Part shown: positions 38,561 to 49,700 of the stretch, one piece after another | Layout: each line of letters begins with the position of its first letter | Numbering within the stretch: the stretch's first letter is position 1 | From: Taudactylus pleione | Taxonomy: Eukaryota; Chordata; Amphibia; Anura; Myobatrachidae | Assembly (NCBI GenBank): GCA_031769625.1 | Contig: JAUIMM010000695.1 | Span: forward strand, 955,001 to 1,019,000 | DNA length: 64,000 nt | Direction: 5' to 3' | The notes under the pieces: model-generated | What the model saw: only the letters and a program-made list of their open reading frames with translations | Told to the model about the DNA's origin: nothing | The model's database searches: none | Translations under genes and position numbers: made by a program

Positions 38561-38834
38561 GGGCATGGTCACTTTAAATGGGGCGAGCAAACATGACATG
38601 CCACCCATTTCTCGTCACTCTGGGAACATTCCTTTACATATGCTCCTTATCTATATGGTGGTTTCTCACAATGTGGAAATGTATCCTCCCTGGGATGATG
38701 GCGTCTTCAGTCGGTATTCACTATTCATGTAGGTCACATTGTCCGGAAGATGCCTGTTTGTGTAGGAATATTAATAAGGTCATCATCATACAACAGCGTT
38801 TCACCCAGATGTGTGCCCCTGTGTCTCTCAGCCA

Positions 38835-39825
38835 CACCATCTCCCCCTGAGTCATCTCTCAGCACACCATCGCTTCCCCCTCCTGCATCGTCTCTCAGTC
38901 ACACCATCTCCCCCTGAGTCATCTCTCAGCACACCATCGCTTCCCCCTCCTGCATCGTCTCTCAGTCACACCATCTCCCCCTGAGTCATCTCTCAGCACA
39001 CCATCGCTTCCCCCTCCTGCATCGTCTCAGTCACACCATCTCCCCCTGAGTCATCTCTCAGCACACCATAGCTTCCCCCTCCTGCATCGTCTCTCAGTCA
39101 CACCATCTCCCCCTGAGTCATCTCTCAGCACACCATTGCTTCCCCCTCCTGCATCGTCTCTCAGTCACACCAGCCCCCCCTGAGTCGTCTGTTAGCACAC
39201 CATCGCTTCCCCCTCCTGCATCGTCTCTCAGTCACACCATCTCCCCCTGAGTCATCTCTCAGCACACCATCGCTTCCCCCTCCTGCATCGTCTCTTAGCC
39301 ACACCATCCCCCCGAGTCGTCTGTTAGCACACCATCGTTTCCCCCTCCTGCATCGTCTCTCAGTCACACCATCTCCCCCTGAGTCGTCTGTTAGCACACC
39401 ATCGCTTCCGCCTCCTGCATCGTCTCTCAGCCACACCATCTCCCCCTGAGTCGTCTGTTAGCACACCATCACTTCCCCCTCCTGCATCGTCTCTCAGCCA
39501 CACCATCTCCCCCTGAGTCGTCTGTTAGCACACCATCACTTCACCCTCCTGCATCGTCTCTCAGCCACACAATCTCCCCCTGAGTCGTCTGTTAGCACAC
39601 CATCGCTTCCCCCTCCTGCATCGTCTCTCAGTCACACCATCTCCCCGAGTCATCTGTTAGCACACCATAGCTTCCCCCTCCTGCATCGTCTCTCAGCCAC
39701 ACCATCTCCCACTGAGTCGTCTGTTAGCACACCATCGCTTCCCCCTCCTGCATCGTCTCTCAGCCACACCATCTCCCCGAGTCGTCTGTTAGCACACCAT
39801 AGCTTCCCCCTCCTGCATCGTCTCA
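38835..39825. repeat. 67-bp minisatellite (AGCACACCATCGCTTCCCCC...)
   Basis: The unit contains AGCACACCATCGCTTCCCCC, TCCTGCATCGTCTCTCAG and ACACCATCTCCCCCTGAGTC, with a spacing of 67 bp. There are about 15 copies. Later copies switch from CATCTCTC to CGTCTGTT. Confidence 0.9.
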
Positions 39826-39954
39826 ATGGCGAGCGAACAAATTCCTTCTTTTTGTGGACTGTATGGGCATGGTACTGTACTTCCACCGTCACTGCACGTC
39901 ACTCCCAGGTACTAATACTGAAGGGGATCTATACACCACCCTGTGTATTTGATG

Positions 39955-40135
39955 GACACACACGCGCTGACACAGACGCACACGCGCTGACACAGACGCA
40001 CACACATGCCGACAGATGCACACACGCTGACATATATACGCGCACACATGCCGACACAGGTCCACCCACGCTGATATATGCACACACGCTGACACAGGTG
40101 CACCCACGCTGACAAAGCCTACACAGGAACACACA
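39955..40135. repeat. Short ACACRCGCTGACACAGRYGC repeat
   Basis: ACACGCGCTGACACAGACGC and variants (CACACATGCCGACAGATGC) repeat about eight times. No gene was recognised. Confidence 0.75.
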
Positions 40136-40558
40136 TACACCTCTTTCAAATACAGCCAGCCTGAGCCAAATACATACAACAGATGTAAAAGTCATCTCCC
40201 ACTGGCACTACACATAGGTACTCACTTGCAGTGCAGATCCAGAGCACAGGGGAAGGAGAAGAACTCAGTATCTGACAGGTGTCACCCGGCGCCGGTAGCA
40301 AGCCCTCAGGATCAGCAGCATGCAGCAGAATGAATGATAGGAGACCTGCCTTAGAGGGGCTGCGCGCTTTTGCTGCAGCTCCCCCTACAGTCAGCCCCAG
40401 CACTAGCAGGCTGCTCAAGTCATTCACACACAGTAATTGTCGTCTGTCAGGGAGCATTGGTTCCGGCGCGGGGGGGAAGCAGAGAGCGGGCGGTGCAGGT
40501 ATGATGCTGCAGGGCCATCGTATGCCCCTGGGATTCTTGAGTCGCCCCTAGGCATTTG
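40136..40558. other. Unique intron sequence, possible TE body
   Basis: Moderately GC-rich and non-repetitive. Open frames exist on both strands without motifs. The end, CGCCCCTAGGCATTTGC, resembles the remnant near 38260. Confidence 0.4.
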
Positions 40559-40559
40559 C

Positions 40560-43500
40560 TTATAATAACAACTGTACACATAAGTCAGTGCTCATATACC
40601 ATGGCTGTACACATAAGTCACTGCTCTTTTATCACAGCTGTACACATAAGTCACTGCTCCTATACCACGGCTGTACACATAAGTCACTGCTCCTATACCA
40701 CAGCTGTACACATAAGTCAGTGCTCCTATACCACAGCTGTACACATAAGTCACTGCTCCTATACCACAGCTGTACACATAAGTCACTGCTCCTATACCAC
40801 AGCTGTACACATAAGTCACTGCTCCTATACCACGGCTGTACACATAAGTCACTGCTCCTATACCACGGCTGTACACATAAGTCAGTGCTCCTATACCACG
40901 GCTGTACACATAAGTCACTGCTCCTATACCACGGCTGTTGACATAAGTCACTGCTCCTATACCACGGCTGTACACATAAGTCAGTGCTCCTATACCACGG
41001 CTGTACACATAAGTCAGTGCTCCTATACCACGGCTGTACACATAAGTCACTGCTCCTATACCACGGCTGTACACATAAGTCACTGCTCCTATACCACGGC
41101 TGTACACATAAGTCACTGCTCCTATACCACGGCTGTACACATAAGTCACTGCTCCTATACCACGGCTGTACACATAAGTCACTGCTCCTATACCACGGCT
41201 GTACACATAAGTCACTGCTCCTATACCACGGCTGTACACATAAGGCACTGCTCCTATACCACAGCTGTACACATAAGGCACTGCTCCTATACCACAGCTG
41301 TACACATAAGTCACTGCTCCTATACCACGGCTGTACACATAAGTCACTGCTCCTATACCACGGCTGTACACATAAGTCAGTGCTCCTATACCACGGCTGT
41401 ACACATAAGTCAGTGCTCCTATACCACGGCTGTACACATAAGTCAGTGCTCCTATACCACGGCTGTACACATAAGTCAGAGCTCCTATACCACGGCTGTA
41501 CACATAAGTCAGTGCTCCTATACCACGGCTGTACACATAAGTCAGTGCTCCTATACCACGGCTGTACACATAAGTCAGTGCTCCTATACCACGGCTGTAC
41601 ACATAAGTCACTGCTCCTATACCACGGCTGTACACATAAGTCAGTGCTCCTATACCACGGCTGTACACACAAGTCACTGCTCTTATATCACGGCTGTACA
41701 CACAAGTCACTGCTCCTATATCACGGCTGTACACACAAGTCAGAGCTCCTATACCACGGCTGTACACACAAGTCAGAGCTCCTATACCACGGCTGTACAC
41801 ACAAGTCAGAGCTCCTATACCACGGCTGTACACACAAGTCAGAGCTCCTATACCACGGCTGTACACATAAGTCAGTGCTCCTATACCACGGCTGTACACA
41901 TAAGTCACTGCTCCTATACCACGGCTGTACACATAAGTCACTGCTCCTATACCACGGCTGTACACATAAGTCACTGCTCCTATACCACGGCTGTACACAT
42001 AAGTCACTGCTCCTATACCACGGCTGTACAAATAAGTCACTGCTCATATATACCATGGCTGTACACATAAGTCACTGCTCCTATACCACGGCTGTACACA
42101 TAAGTCACTGCTCATATATACCACGGCTGTACACATAAGTCACTGCTCCTATACCACGGCTGTACACATAAGTCACTGCTCCTATACCACGGCTGTACAC
42201 ATAAGTCAGTGCTCCTATACCACGGCTGTACACATAAGTCAGAGCTCCTATACCACGGCTGTACACATAAGTCAGTGCTCCTATACCACGGCTGTACACA
42301 TAAGTCACTGCTCCTATACCACGCTGTACACATAAGTCACTGCTCCTATACCACGGCTGTACACATAAGTCACTGCTCCTATACCACGGCTGTACACATA
42401 AGTCACTGCTCCTATACCACGGCTGTACACATAAGTCACTGCTCCTATACCACGGCTGTACACATAAGTCACTGCTCCTATACCACGGCTGTACACATAA
42501 GTCACTGCTCCTATACCACGGCTGTACACATAAGTCACTGCTCATATATACCACAGCTGTACACATAAGTCACTGCTCATATACCACGGCTGTACACATA
42601 AGTCAGTGCTCCTATACCACGGCTGTACACATAAGTCAGTGCTCCTATACCACGGCTGTACACATAAGTCAGAGCTCCTATACCACGGCTGTACACATAA
42701 GTCAGAGCTCCTATACCACGGCTGTACACATAAGTCAGTGCTCCTATACCACGGCTGTACACATAAGTCAGTGCTCCTATACCACGGCTGTACACATAAG
42801 TCACTGCTCCTATACCACGGCTGTACACATAAGTCAGAGCTCCTATACCACGGCTGTACACATAAGTCAGTGCTCCTATACCACGCTGTACACATAAGTC
42901 AGTGCTCCTATACCACGGCTGTACACATAAGTCACTGCTCATATATACCACAGCTGTACACATAAGTCACTGCTCATATACCACGGCTGTACACATAAGT
43001 CAGTGCTCCTATACCACGGCTGTACACATAAGTCAGTGCTCCTATACCACGGCTGTACACATAAGTCAGAGCTCCTATACCACGGCTGTACACATAAGTC
43101 AGAGCTCCTATACCACGGCTGTACACATAAGTCACTGCTCCTATACCACGCTGTACACATAAGTCACTGCTCCTATACCACAGCTGTACACATAAGTCAG
43201 TGCTCCTATACCACGGCTGTACACATAAGTCACTGCTTCTATACCACGCTGTACACATAAGTCACTGCTCCTATACCACGGCTGTACACATAAGTCACTG
43301 CTCCTATACCACGGCTGTACACATAAGTCACTGCTCATATACCACGGCTGTAAACATAAGTCACTGCTCCTATACCACAGCTGTACACATAAGTCACTGC
43401 TCCTATACCACAGCTGTACACATAAGTCAGAGCTCATATACCACAGCTGTACACATAAGTCAGAGCTCATATACCACAGCTGTACACATAAGTCAGAGCT

Positions 43501-43880
43501 CATATACCACAGCTGTACACATAAGTCACTGCTCATATACCACAGCTGTAAACATAAGTCACTGCTCCTATACCACAGCTGTACACATAAGTCAGAGCTC
43601 ATATACCACAGCTGTACACATAAGTCACTGCTCCTATACCACAGCTCTACACATAAGTCACTGCTCCTATACCACAGCTCTACACATAAGTCACTGCTCC
43701 TATACCACAGCTGTACACATAAGTCACTGCTCCTATACCACAGCTGTACACATAAGTCACTGCTCATATATACCACAGCTGTACACATAAGTCACTGCTC
43801 ATATACCACAGCTGTACACATAAGTCAGAGCTCATATACCACAGCTGTACACATAAGTCAGAGCTCATATACCATGGCGT
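40560..43880. repeat. 33-bp minisatellite (GCTGTACACATAAGTCACTG...)
   Basis: The unit is GCTGTACACATAAGTCACTG plus CTCCTATACCACG. There are about 100 copies by length, ending 72 bp before the D3 exon. Its 33-bp period, divisible by 3, gives long open frames on both strands (TTAVHISHCSY and its relatives); these are rejected. Confidence 0.93.
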
Positions 43881-43952
43881 AGAGCTCCCCCAGCCCTGTG
43901 TCTCCTTCATTACACATCAGCAATTTTTAAGTTTAATAATTTCCTCTTGCAG

Positions 43953-44243
43953 AGCGGTTCTCATATCCTGAAATAAAAATGACACCAGACACAATAACGG
44001 AAGGTGATCACATGACCCTGACATGTGACACGACCCTCGCTCCTCTCAGGGGTGTCACAGAGCTGAGATTTGCTTTCTACAGAGATGGGCGCAATGTGCA
44101 GGAATTCAGTGCATCAGATACATACAGGGTTCTGTCAGCGCAGCTGGAGCATGCTGGGAAATATACCTGTGATGTCAGAGCTCGCAGCGGCAGTGTGAGG
44201 AAGACGAGTCATGTGACCTATATAGAGATACATAGAATACAAG
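43953..44243 (+). CDS. FcR-like receptor, Ig domain D3 exon
   Basis: The exon is 291 nt, phase 1-1, with acceptor TTCCTCTTGCAG and donor GTGAGTGATA. It reads (E)RFSYPEIKMTPDTITEGDHM, then TLTCDTTLAPLRG, LRFAFYRDGRNVQ, then LEHAGKYTCDV and SVRKTSHVTYIEIH. The combination of a TxLAPxRGxTxLxFxFYRDG core with a SVRKxS ending is diagnostic of the third-type Ig domain in FcRL and Fc gamma RI proteins. Both cysteines and the E-x-A-G-K-Y-x-C motif are intact. It covers about residues 196-291 and would be the membrane-proximal domain. Its phase-1 final G joins AT of the TM cassette to create the Asp that starts DYTVQN. Confidence 0.94.
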
Positions 44244-44504
44244 GTGAGTGATAAATCCTGGCCCGGTCCCTGCTCAGAGCATCACATGTACTCTCATTGG
44301 GGCTGATGTAGTACTAAGTGCAAATTGTGCTAATTCTCACTGTGCATGGTCTTAAACACATCTTACTCCATAGAACTCACCTGCACAGTCGTGTCAATAC
44401 TTAAATTGAGTGTGCCAGAATGTAGGGATCTGGGTGGGAAGTTGGCGTGATGTTGTAGGCTGTGTACAGAGCAATGTATTTGAATGCAGACTTTACTTGC
44501 TCCA
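44244..44504. other. Unique 5' part of intron 5
   Basis: This is single-copy sequence between the D3 donor and the 84-bp array. I see nothing in it. Confidence 0.6.
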
Positions 44505-46096
44505 GGTACACTGACAGGTGAGGAGTGTGACTGGGGCAGTACACCTGTCAGACCATAACGCAGGTGTCCTATGGGGAGGACAGGACCAGGTACAATGACA
44601 GGTGAGGAGTGTGACTGGGGCAGTACACCTGTCAGACCATAAAGGAGGTGTCCTATGGGGAGGACAGGATCAGGTACAGTAACAGGTGAGGAGTGTGACT
44701 GGGGCAGTACACCTGTCAGACCATAACGCAGGTGTCCTATGGGGAGGACAGGACCAGGTACAATGACAGGTGAGGAGTGTGACTGGGGCAGTACACCTGT
44801 CAGACCATAACACAGGTGTCCTATGGGGAGGACAGGATCAGGTACAATGACAGGTGAGGAGTGTGACTGGGGCAGTACACCTGTCAGACCATAACGCAGG
44901 TGTCCTATGGGGAGAACAGGACCAGGTACACTGACAGGTGAGGAGTGTGACTGGGGCAGTACACCTGTCAGACTATAACGCAGGTGTCCTATGGGGAGGA
45001 CAGGACCAGGTACACTGACAGGTGAGGAGTGTGACTGGGGCAGTACACCTGTCAGACTATAACGCAGGTCCTATGGGGAGGACAGGACCAGGTACAATGA
45101 CAGGTGAGGAGTGTGACTGGGGCAGTACACCTGTCAGACCATAACGCAGGTGTCCTATGGGGAGGACAGGATCAGGTACACTGACAGGTGAGGAGTGTGA
45201 CTGGGACAGTACACCTGTCAGACCATAACGCAGGTGTCCTATGGGGAGGACAGGACCAGGTACACTGACAGGTGAGGAGTGTGACTGGGGCAGTACACCT
45301 GTCAGACCATAACGCAGGTGTCCTATGGGGAGGACAGGACCAGGTACACTGACAGGTGAGGAGTGTGACTGGGGCAGTACACCTGTCAGACCATAACGCA
45401 GGTGTCCTATGGGGAGGACAGGACCAGGTACACTGACAGGTGAGGAGTGTGACTGGGACAGTACACCTGTCAGACCATAACGCAGGTGTCCTATGGGGAG
45501 GACAGGACCAGGTACACTGACAGGTGAGGAGTGTGACTGGGGCAGTACACCTGTCAGACCATAACGCAGGTGTCCTATGGGGAGGACAGGACCAGGTACA
45601 CTGACAGGTGAGGAGTGTGACTGGGGCAGTACACCTGTCAGACCATAACGCAGGTGTCCTATGGAGAGGACAGGACCAGGTACAATGACAGGTGAGGAGT
45701 GTGACTGGGGCAGTACACCTGTCAGACCATAACGCAGGTGTCCTATGGGGAGGACAGGACCAGGTACACTGACAGGTGAGGAGTGTGACTGGGGCAGTAC
45801 ACCTGTCAGACCATAACGCAGGTGTCCTATGGGGAGGACAGGACCAGGTACAATTACTGGTGAGGAGTGTGACTGGGGCAGCACACCTGTCAGACCATAA
45901 CGCAGGTGTCCTATGGGGAGGACAGGACCAGGTACACTGACAGGTGAGGAGTGTGACTGGGGCAGTACACCTGTCAGACCATAACGCAGGTGTCCTATGG
46001 GGAGGACAGGACCAGGTACACTGACAGGTGAGGAGTGTGACTGGGGCAGTACACCTGTCAGACCATAACGCAGGTGTCCTATGGGGAGGACAGGAC
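44505..46096. repeat. 84-bp minisatellite with donor-like CAGGTGAGGA in each unit
   Basis: The unit contains AGGTACACTGACAGGTGAGG, AGTGTGACTGGGGCAGTACA, CCTGTCAGACCATAACGCAG and GTGTCCTATGGGGAGGACAG. There are about 19 copies at 84-bp spacing. Almost every copy has ACAGGTGAGGAGT, a good match to a 5' splice site, and a CAGGTGTCC. The minus-strand frames (GHLRYGLTGVLPQSHSSPV) are repeat artefacts. Confidence 0.92.
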
Positions 46097-46429
46097 CAGC
46101 CTGCAGTTTTAGTATTTAAAACAATGCCAAATGGGGAAATGTGGGTGTTAAACATACAGCCTAGTAGTGTGTATCCCCCGTCTTAAGGTTGTTTCATGTC
46201 ATCTGTGTGTAGTTCCAGCGCATGTGCTACCCCTGCCCACTGGATTGTAATTGGATAGTAGTTTCCCCCTCTGCATATGGAAGATAAATACTCCCATTAT
46301 ACATACATTTTGTTTAGCTGTAATTTACACCATTTTACAACTCCCTCTGGGGCCTGTTTATCAATTATAATTTGTAGGATATCCCCACAAATGATAAGTG
46401 TCCCCTAAATGTATCTATAGGGGACTGCA
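46097..46429. other. Unique 3' part of intron 5
   Basis: AT-rich sequence containing GGGGCCTGTTTATCAATTAT near 46350, which resembles a dispersed-element end. No coding signal. Confidence 0.5.
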
Positions 46430-46481
46430 GCAGATCTCACCTTCTACCACATGTAACATTTCCCCATATCCCTCTCCTCAG

Positions 46482-46594
46482 ATTACACCGTACAGAATAT
46501 AATAAGACTGGTGTTGTCCGGGTGTATATTAGTTACTACCACATGTGACATTTCCCCATATCCCTCTCCTCAGATTACACCATACAGAATATAA
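46482..46594 (+). CDS. FcR-like receptor TM exon, first (short, 92-bp) cassette with altered tail
   Basis: This is the first cassette after the D3 intron. Its acceptor ends at 46481. The phase-1 frame reads DYTVQNIIRLVLSGCILVT, but the 19-bp deletion shifts the end of the helix into TTCDISPYPSPQITPYRI before a TAA that lies in the next unit. The NxxR motif (NIIR) is intact. If this nearest cassette were used, the receptor would have a polar 15-20 residue tail in place of ACLTFYHM. Whether it is used is unknown. Confidence 0.5.
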
Positions 46595-46665
46595 TAAGAC
46601 TGGTGTTGTCCGGGTGTATATTAGTTACTACCACATGTAACATTTCCCCATATCCCTCTACTCAG

Positions 46666-46751
46666 ATTACACCGTACAGAATATAATAAGACTGAGGCTG
46701 TCCGGGTGTATATTAGTTACTGCTGCCTGTCTCACCTTCTACCACATGTAA
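46666..46751 (+). CDS. FcR-like receptor TM exon, first full-length cassette
   Basis: The acceptor TATCCCTCTACTCAG ends at 46665. Joined to the phase-1 G of D3, the exon encodes DYTVQNIIRLRLSGCILV, then TAACLTFYHM and stop TAA at 46749-46751. Other copies have V in place of the second R. The NxxR motif at the outer part of the helix is the arrangement by which FcR gamma-chain-associated receptors such as FcαRI, LILRA proteins and NKp46 pair with their signalling partner. Those receptors also share a DYT-x-x-N-L-x-R-like start. It predicts an activating receptor without its own signalling motif. The cytoplasmic tail is almost absent. Alternatively, a weak donor (CAT/GTAACA) at 46748 could splice on to a tail exon beyond the window. 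Confidence 0.72.
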
Positions 46752-49700
46752 CATTTCCCCATATCCCTTTCCTCAGATTACACCGTACAGAATATAATAA
46801 GACTGGTGCTGTCCGGGTGTATATTAGTTACTGCCGCCTGTCTCATCTTCTACCACATGTAACATTTCCCCATATCCCTCTCCTCAGATTACACCGTACA
46901 GAATATAATAAGACTGGTGCTGTCCGGGTGTATATTAGTTACTGCCACCTGTCTCACCTTCTACCACATGTAACATTTCCCCATATCCCTCTCCTCAGAT
47001 TACACCGTACAGAATATAATAAGACTGGGGCTGTCCGGGTGTATATTAGTTACTGCTGCCTGTCTCACCTTCTACCACATGTAACATTTCCCCATATCCC
47101 TCTCCTCAGATTACACCGTACAGAATATAATAAGACTGGTGCTGTGCGGGTGTATATTAGTTACTGCTACCTGTCTCACCTTCTACCACATGTAACATTT
47201 CCCCATAACCCTCTCCTCAGATTACACCGTACAGAATATAATAAGGCTGGTGCTGTCCGGGTGTATATTAGTTACTGCTGCCTGTCTCACCTTCTACCAC
47301 ATGTAACATTTCCCCATATCCCTCTCCTCAGATTACACCGTACAGAATATAATAAGACTGGTGCTGTCCGGGTGTATATTAGTTACTACCACATGTAACA
47401 TTTCCCCATATCCCTCTCCTCAGATTACACCGTACAGAATATAATAAGACTGGTGCTGTCCGGGTGTATATTAGTTACTGCTACCTGTCTCACCTTCTAC
47501 CACATGTAACATTTCCCCATATCCCTCTCCTCAGATTACACCGTACAGAATATAATAAGACTGGTGGTGTCCGGGTGTATATTAGTTACTGCTGCCTGTC
47601 TCATCTTCTACCACATGTAACATTTCCCCATATCCCTCTCCTCAGATTACACCGTACAGAATATAATAAGACTGGTGTTGTCCGGGTGTATATTAGTTAC
47701 TACCACATGTAACATTTCCCCATATCCCTCTCCTCAGATTACACCGTACAGAATATAATAAGACTGGGGCTGTCCGGGTGTATATTAGTTACTGCTGCCT
47801 GTCTCACCTTCTACCACATGTAACATTTCCCCATATCCCTTTCCTCAGATTACACCGTACAGAATATAATAAGACTGGTGCTGTCCGGGTGTATATTAGT
47901 TACTACCACATGTAACATTTCCCCATATCCCTCTCCTCAGATTACACTGTACAGAATATAATGAGACTGGTGCTGTCCGGGTGTATATTAGTTACTGCTG
48001 CCTGTCTCACCTTCTACCACATGTAACATTTCCCCATATCCCTCTCCTCAGATTACACCGTACAGAATATAATAAGACTGGTGCTGTCCGGGTGTATATT
48101 AGTTACTGCTACCTGTCTCACCTTCTACCACATGTAACATTTCCCCATATCCCTCTCCTCAGATTACACCGTACAGAATATAATAATACTGGTGCTGTCC
48201 GGGTGTATATTAGTTACTGCCGCCTGTCTCATCTTCTACCACATGTAACATTTCCCCATATCCCTCTCCTCAGATTACACCGTACAGATTATAATAAGAC
48301 TGGTGCTGTCCGGGTGTATATTAGTTAATGCCGCCTGTCTCACCTTCTACCACATGTAACATTTCCCCATATCCCTTTCCTCAGATTACACTGTACAGAA
48401 TATAATGAGACTGGTGCTTTCCGGGTGTATATTAGTTAATGCCGCCTGTCTCACCTTCTACCACATGTAACATTTCCCCATATCCCTCTCCTCAGATTAC
48501 ACCGTACAGAATATAATAAGACTGGTGGTGTCCGGGTGTATATTAGTTACTGCTGCCTGTCTCACCTTCTACCACATGTAACATTTCCCCATATCCCTCT
48601 CCTCAGATTACACCGTACAGAATATAATAAGACTGGTGCTGTGCGGGTGTATATTAGTTACTGCTACCTGTCTCACCTTCTACCACATGTAACATTTCCC
48701 CATAACCCTCTCCTCAGATTACACCGTACAGAATATAATAAGGCTGGTGCTGTCCGGGTGTATATTAGTTACTGCTGCCTGTCTCACCTTCTACCACATG
48801 TAACATTTCCCCATATCCCTCTCCTCAGATTACACCGTACAGAATATAATAAGACTGGTGCTGTCCGGGTGTATATTAGTTACTACCACATGTAACATTT
48901 CCCCATATCCCTCTCCTCAGATTACACTGTACAGAATATAATGAGACTGGTGCTGTCCGGGTGTATATTAGTTACTGCTGCCTGTCTCACCTTCTACCAC
49001 ATGTAACATTTCCCCATATCCCTCTCCTCAGATTACACCGTACAGAATATAATAAGACTGGTGCTGTCCGGGTGTATATTAGTTACTGCTACCTGTCTCA
49101 CCTTCTACCACATGTAACATTTCCCCATATCCCTCTCCTCAGATTACACCGTACAGAATATAATAAGACTGGTGGTGTCCGGGTGTATATTAGTTACTGC
49201 TGCCTGTCTCACCTTCTACCACATGTAACATTTCCCCATATCCCTCTCCTCAGATTACACTGTACAGAATATAATAATACTGGTGCTGTCCGGGTGTATA
49301 TTAGTTACTGCTGCCTGTCTCATCTTCTACCACATGTAACATTTCCCCATATCCCTCTCCTCAGATTACACCGTACAGAATATAATAACACTGGTGTTGT
49401 CCGGGTGTATATTAGTTACTACCACATGTGACATTTCCCCATATCCCTCTCCTCAGATTACACCATACAGAATATAATAAGACTGGTGTTGTCCGGGTGT
49501 ACATTAGTTACTACCACATGTAACATTTCCCCATATCCCTCTCCTCAGATTACACCGTACAGAATATAATAAGACTGGGGCTGTCCGGGTGTATATTAGT
49601 TACTGCTGCCTGTCTCACCTTCTACCACATGTAACATTTCCCCATATCCCTTTCCTCAGATTACACCTTACAGAATATAATAAGACTGGTGCTGTGCGGG

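Noticed and set aside
40556..43790. Long frames on both strands (TTAVHISHCSY, YVYSRGIGAVT, LCVQPWYRSSD)
   Set aside because: The 33-bp period is a multiple of 3, so every frame without a stop stays open; no gene features.
36101..43952. Additional Ig exon between D2 and D3
   Set aside because: I looked for a WxxxD...DSGxYxC pattern with flanking splice sites in the unique parts of this intron and saw none.
45057..46155. Minus-strand frames GHLRYGLTGVLPQSHSSPV and PALWSDRCTAPVTLLTCQCT
   Set aside because: The 84-bp period keeps them open; two frames of the same repeat with no independent support.
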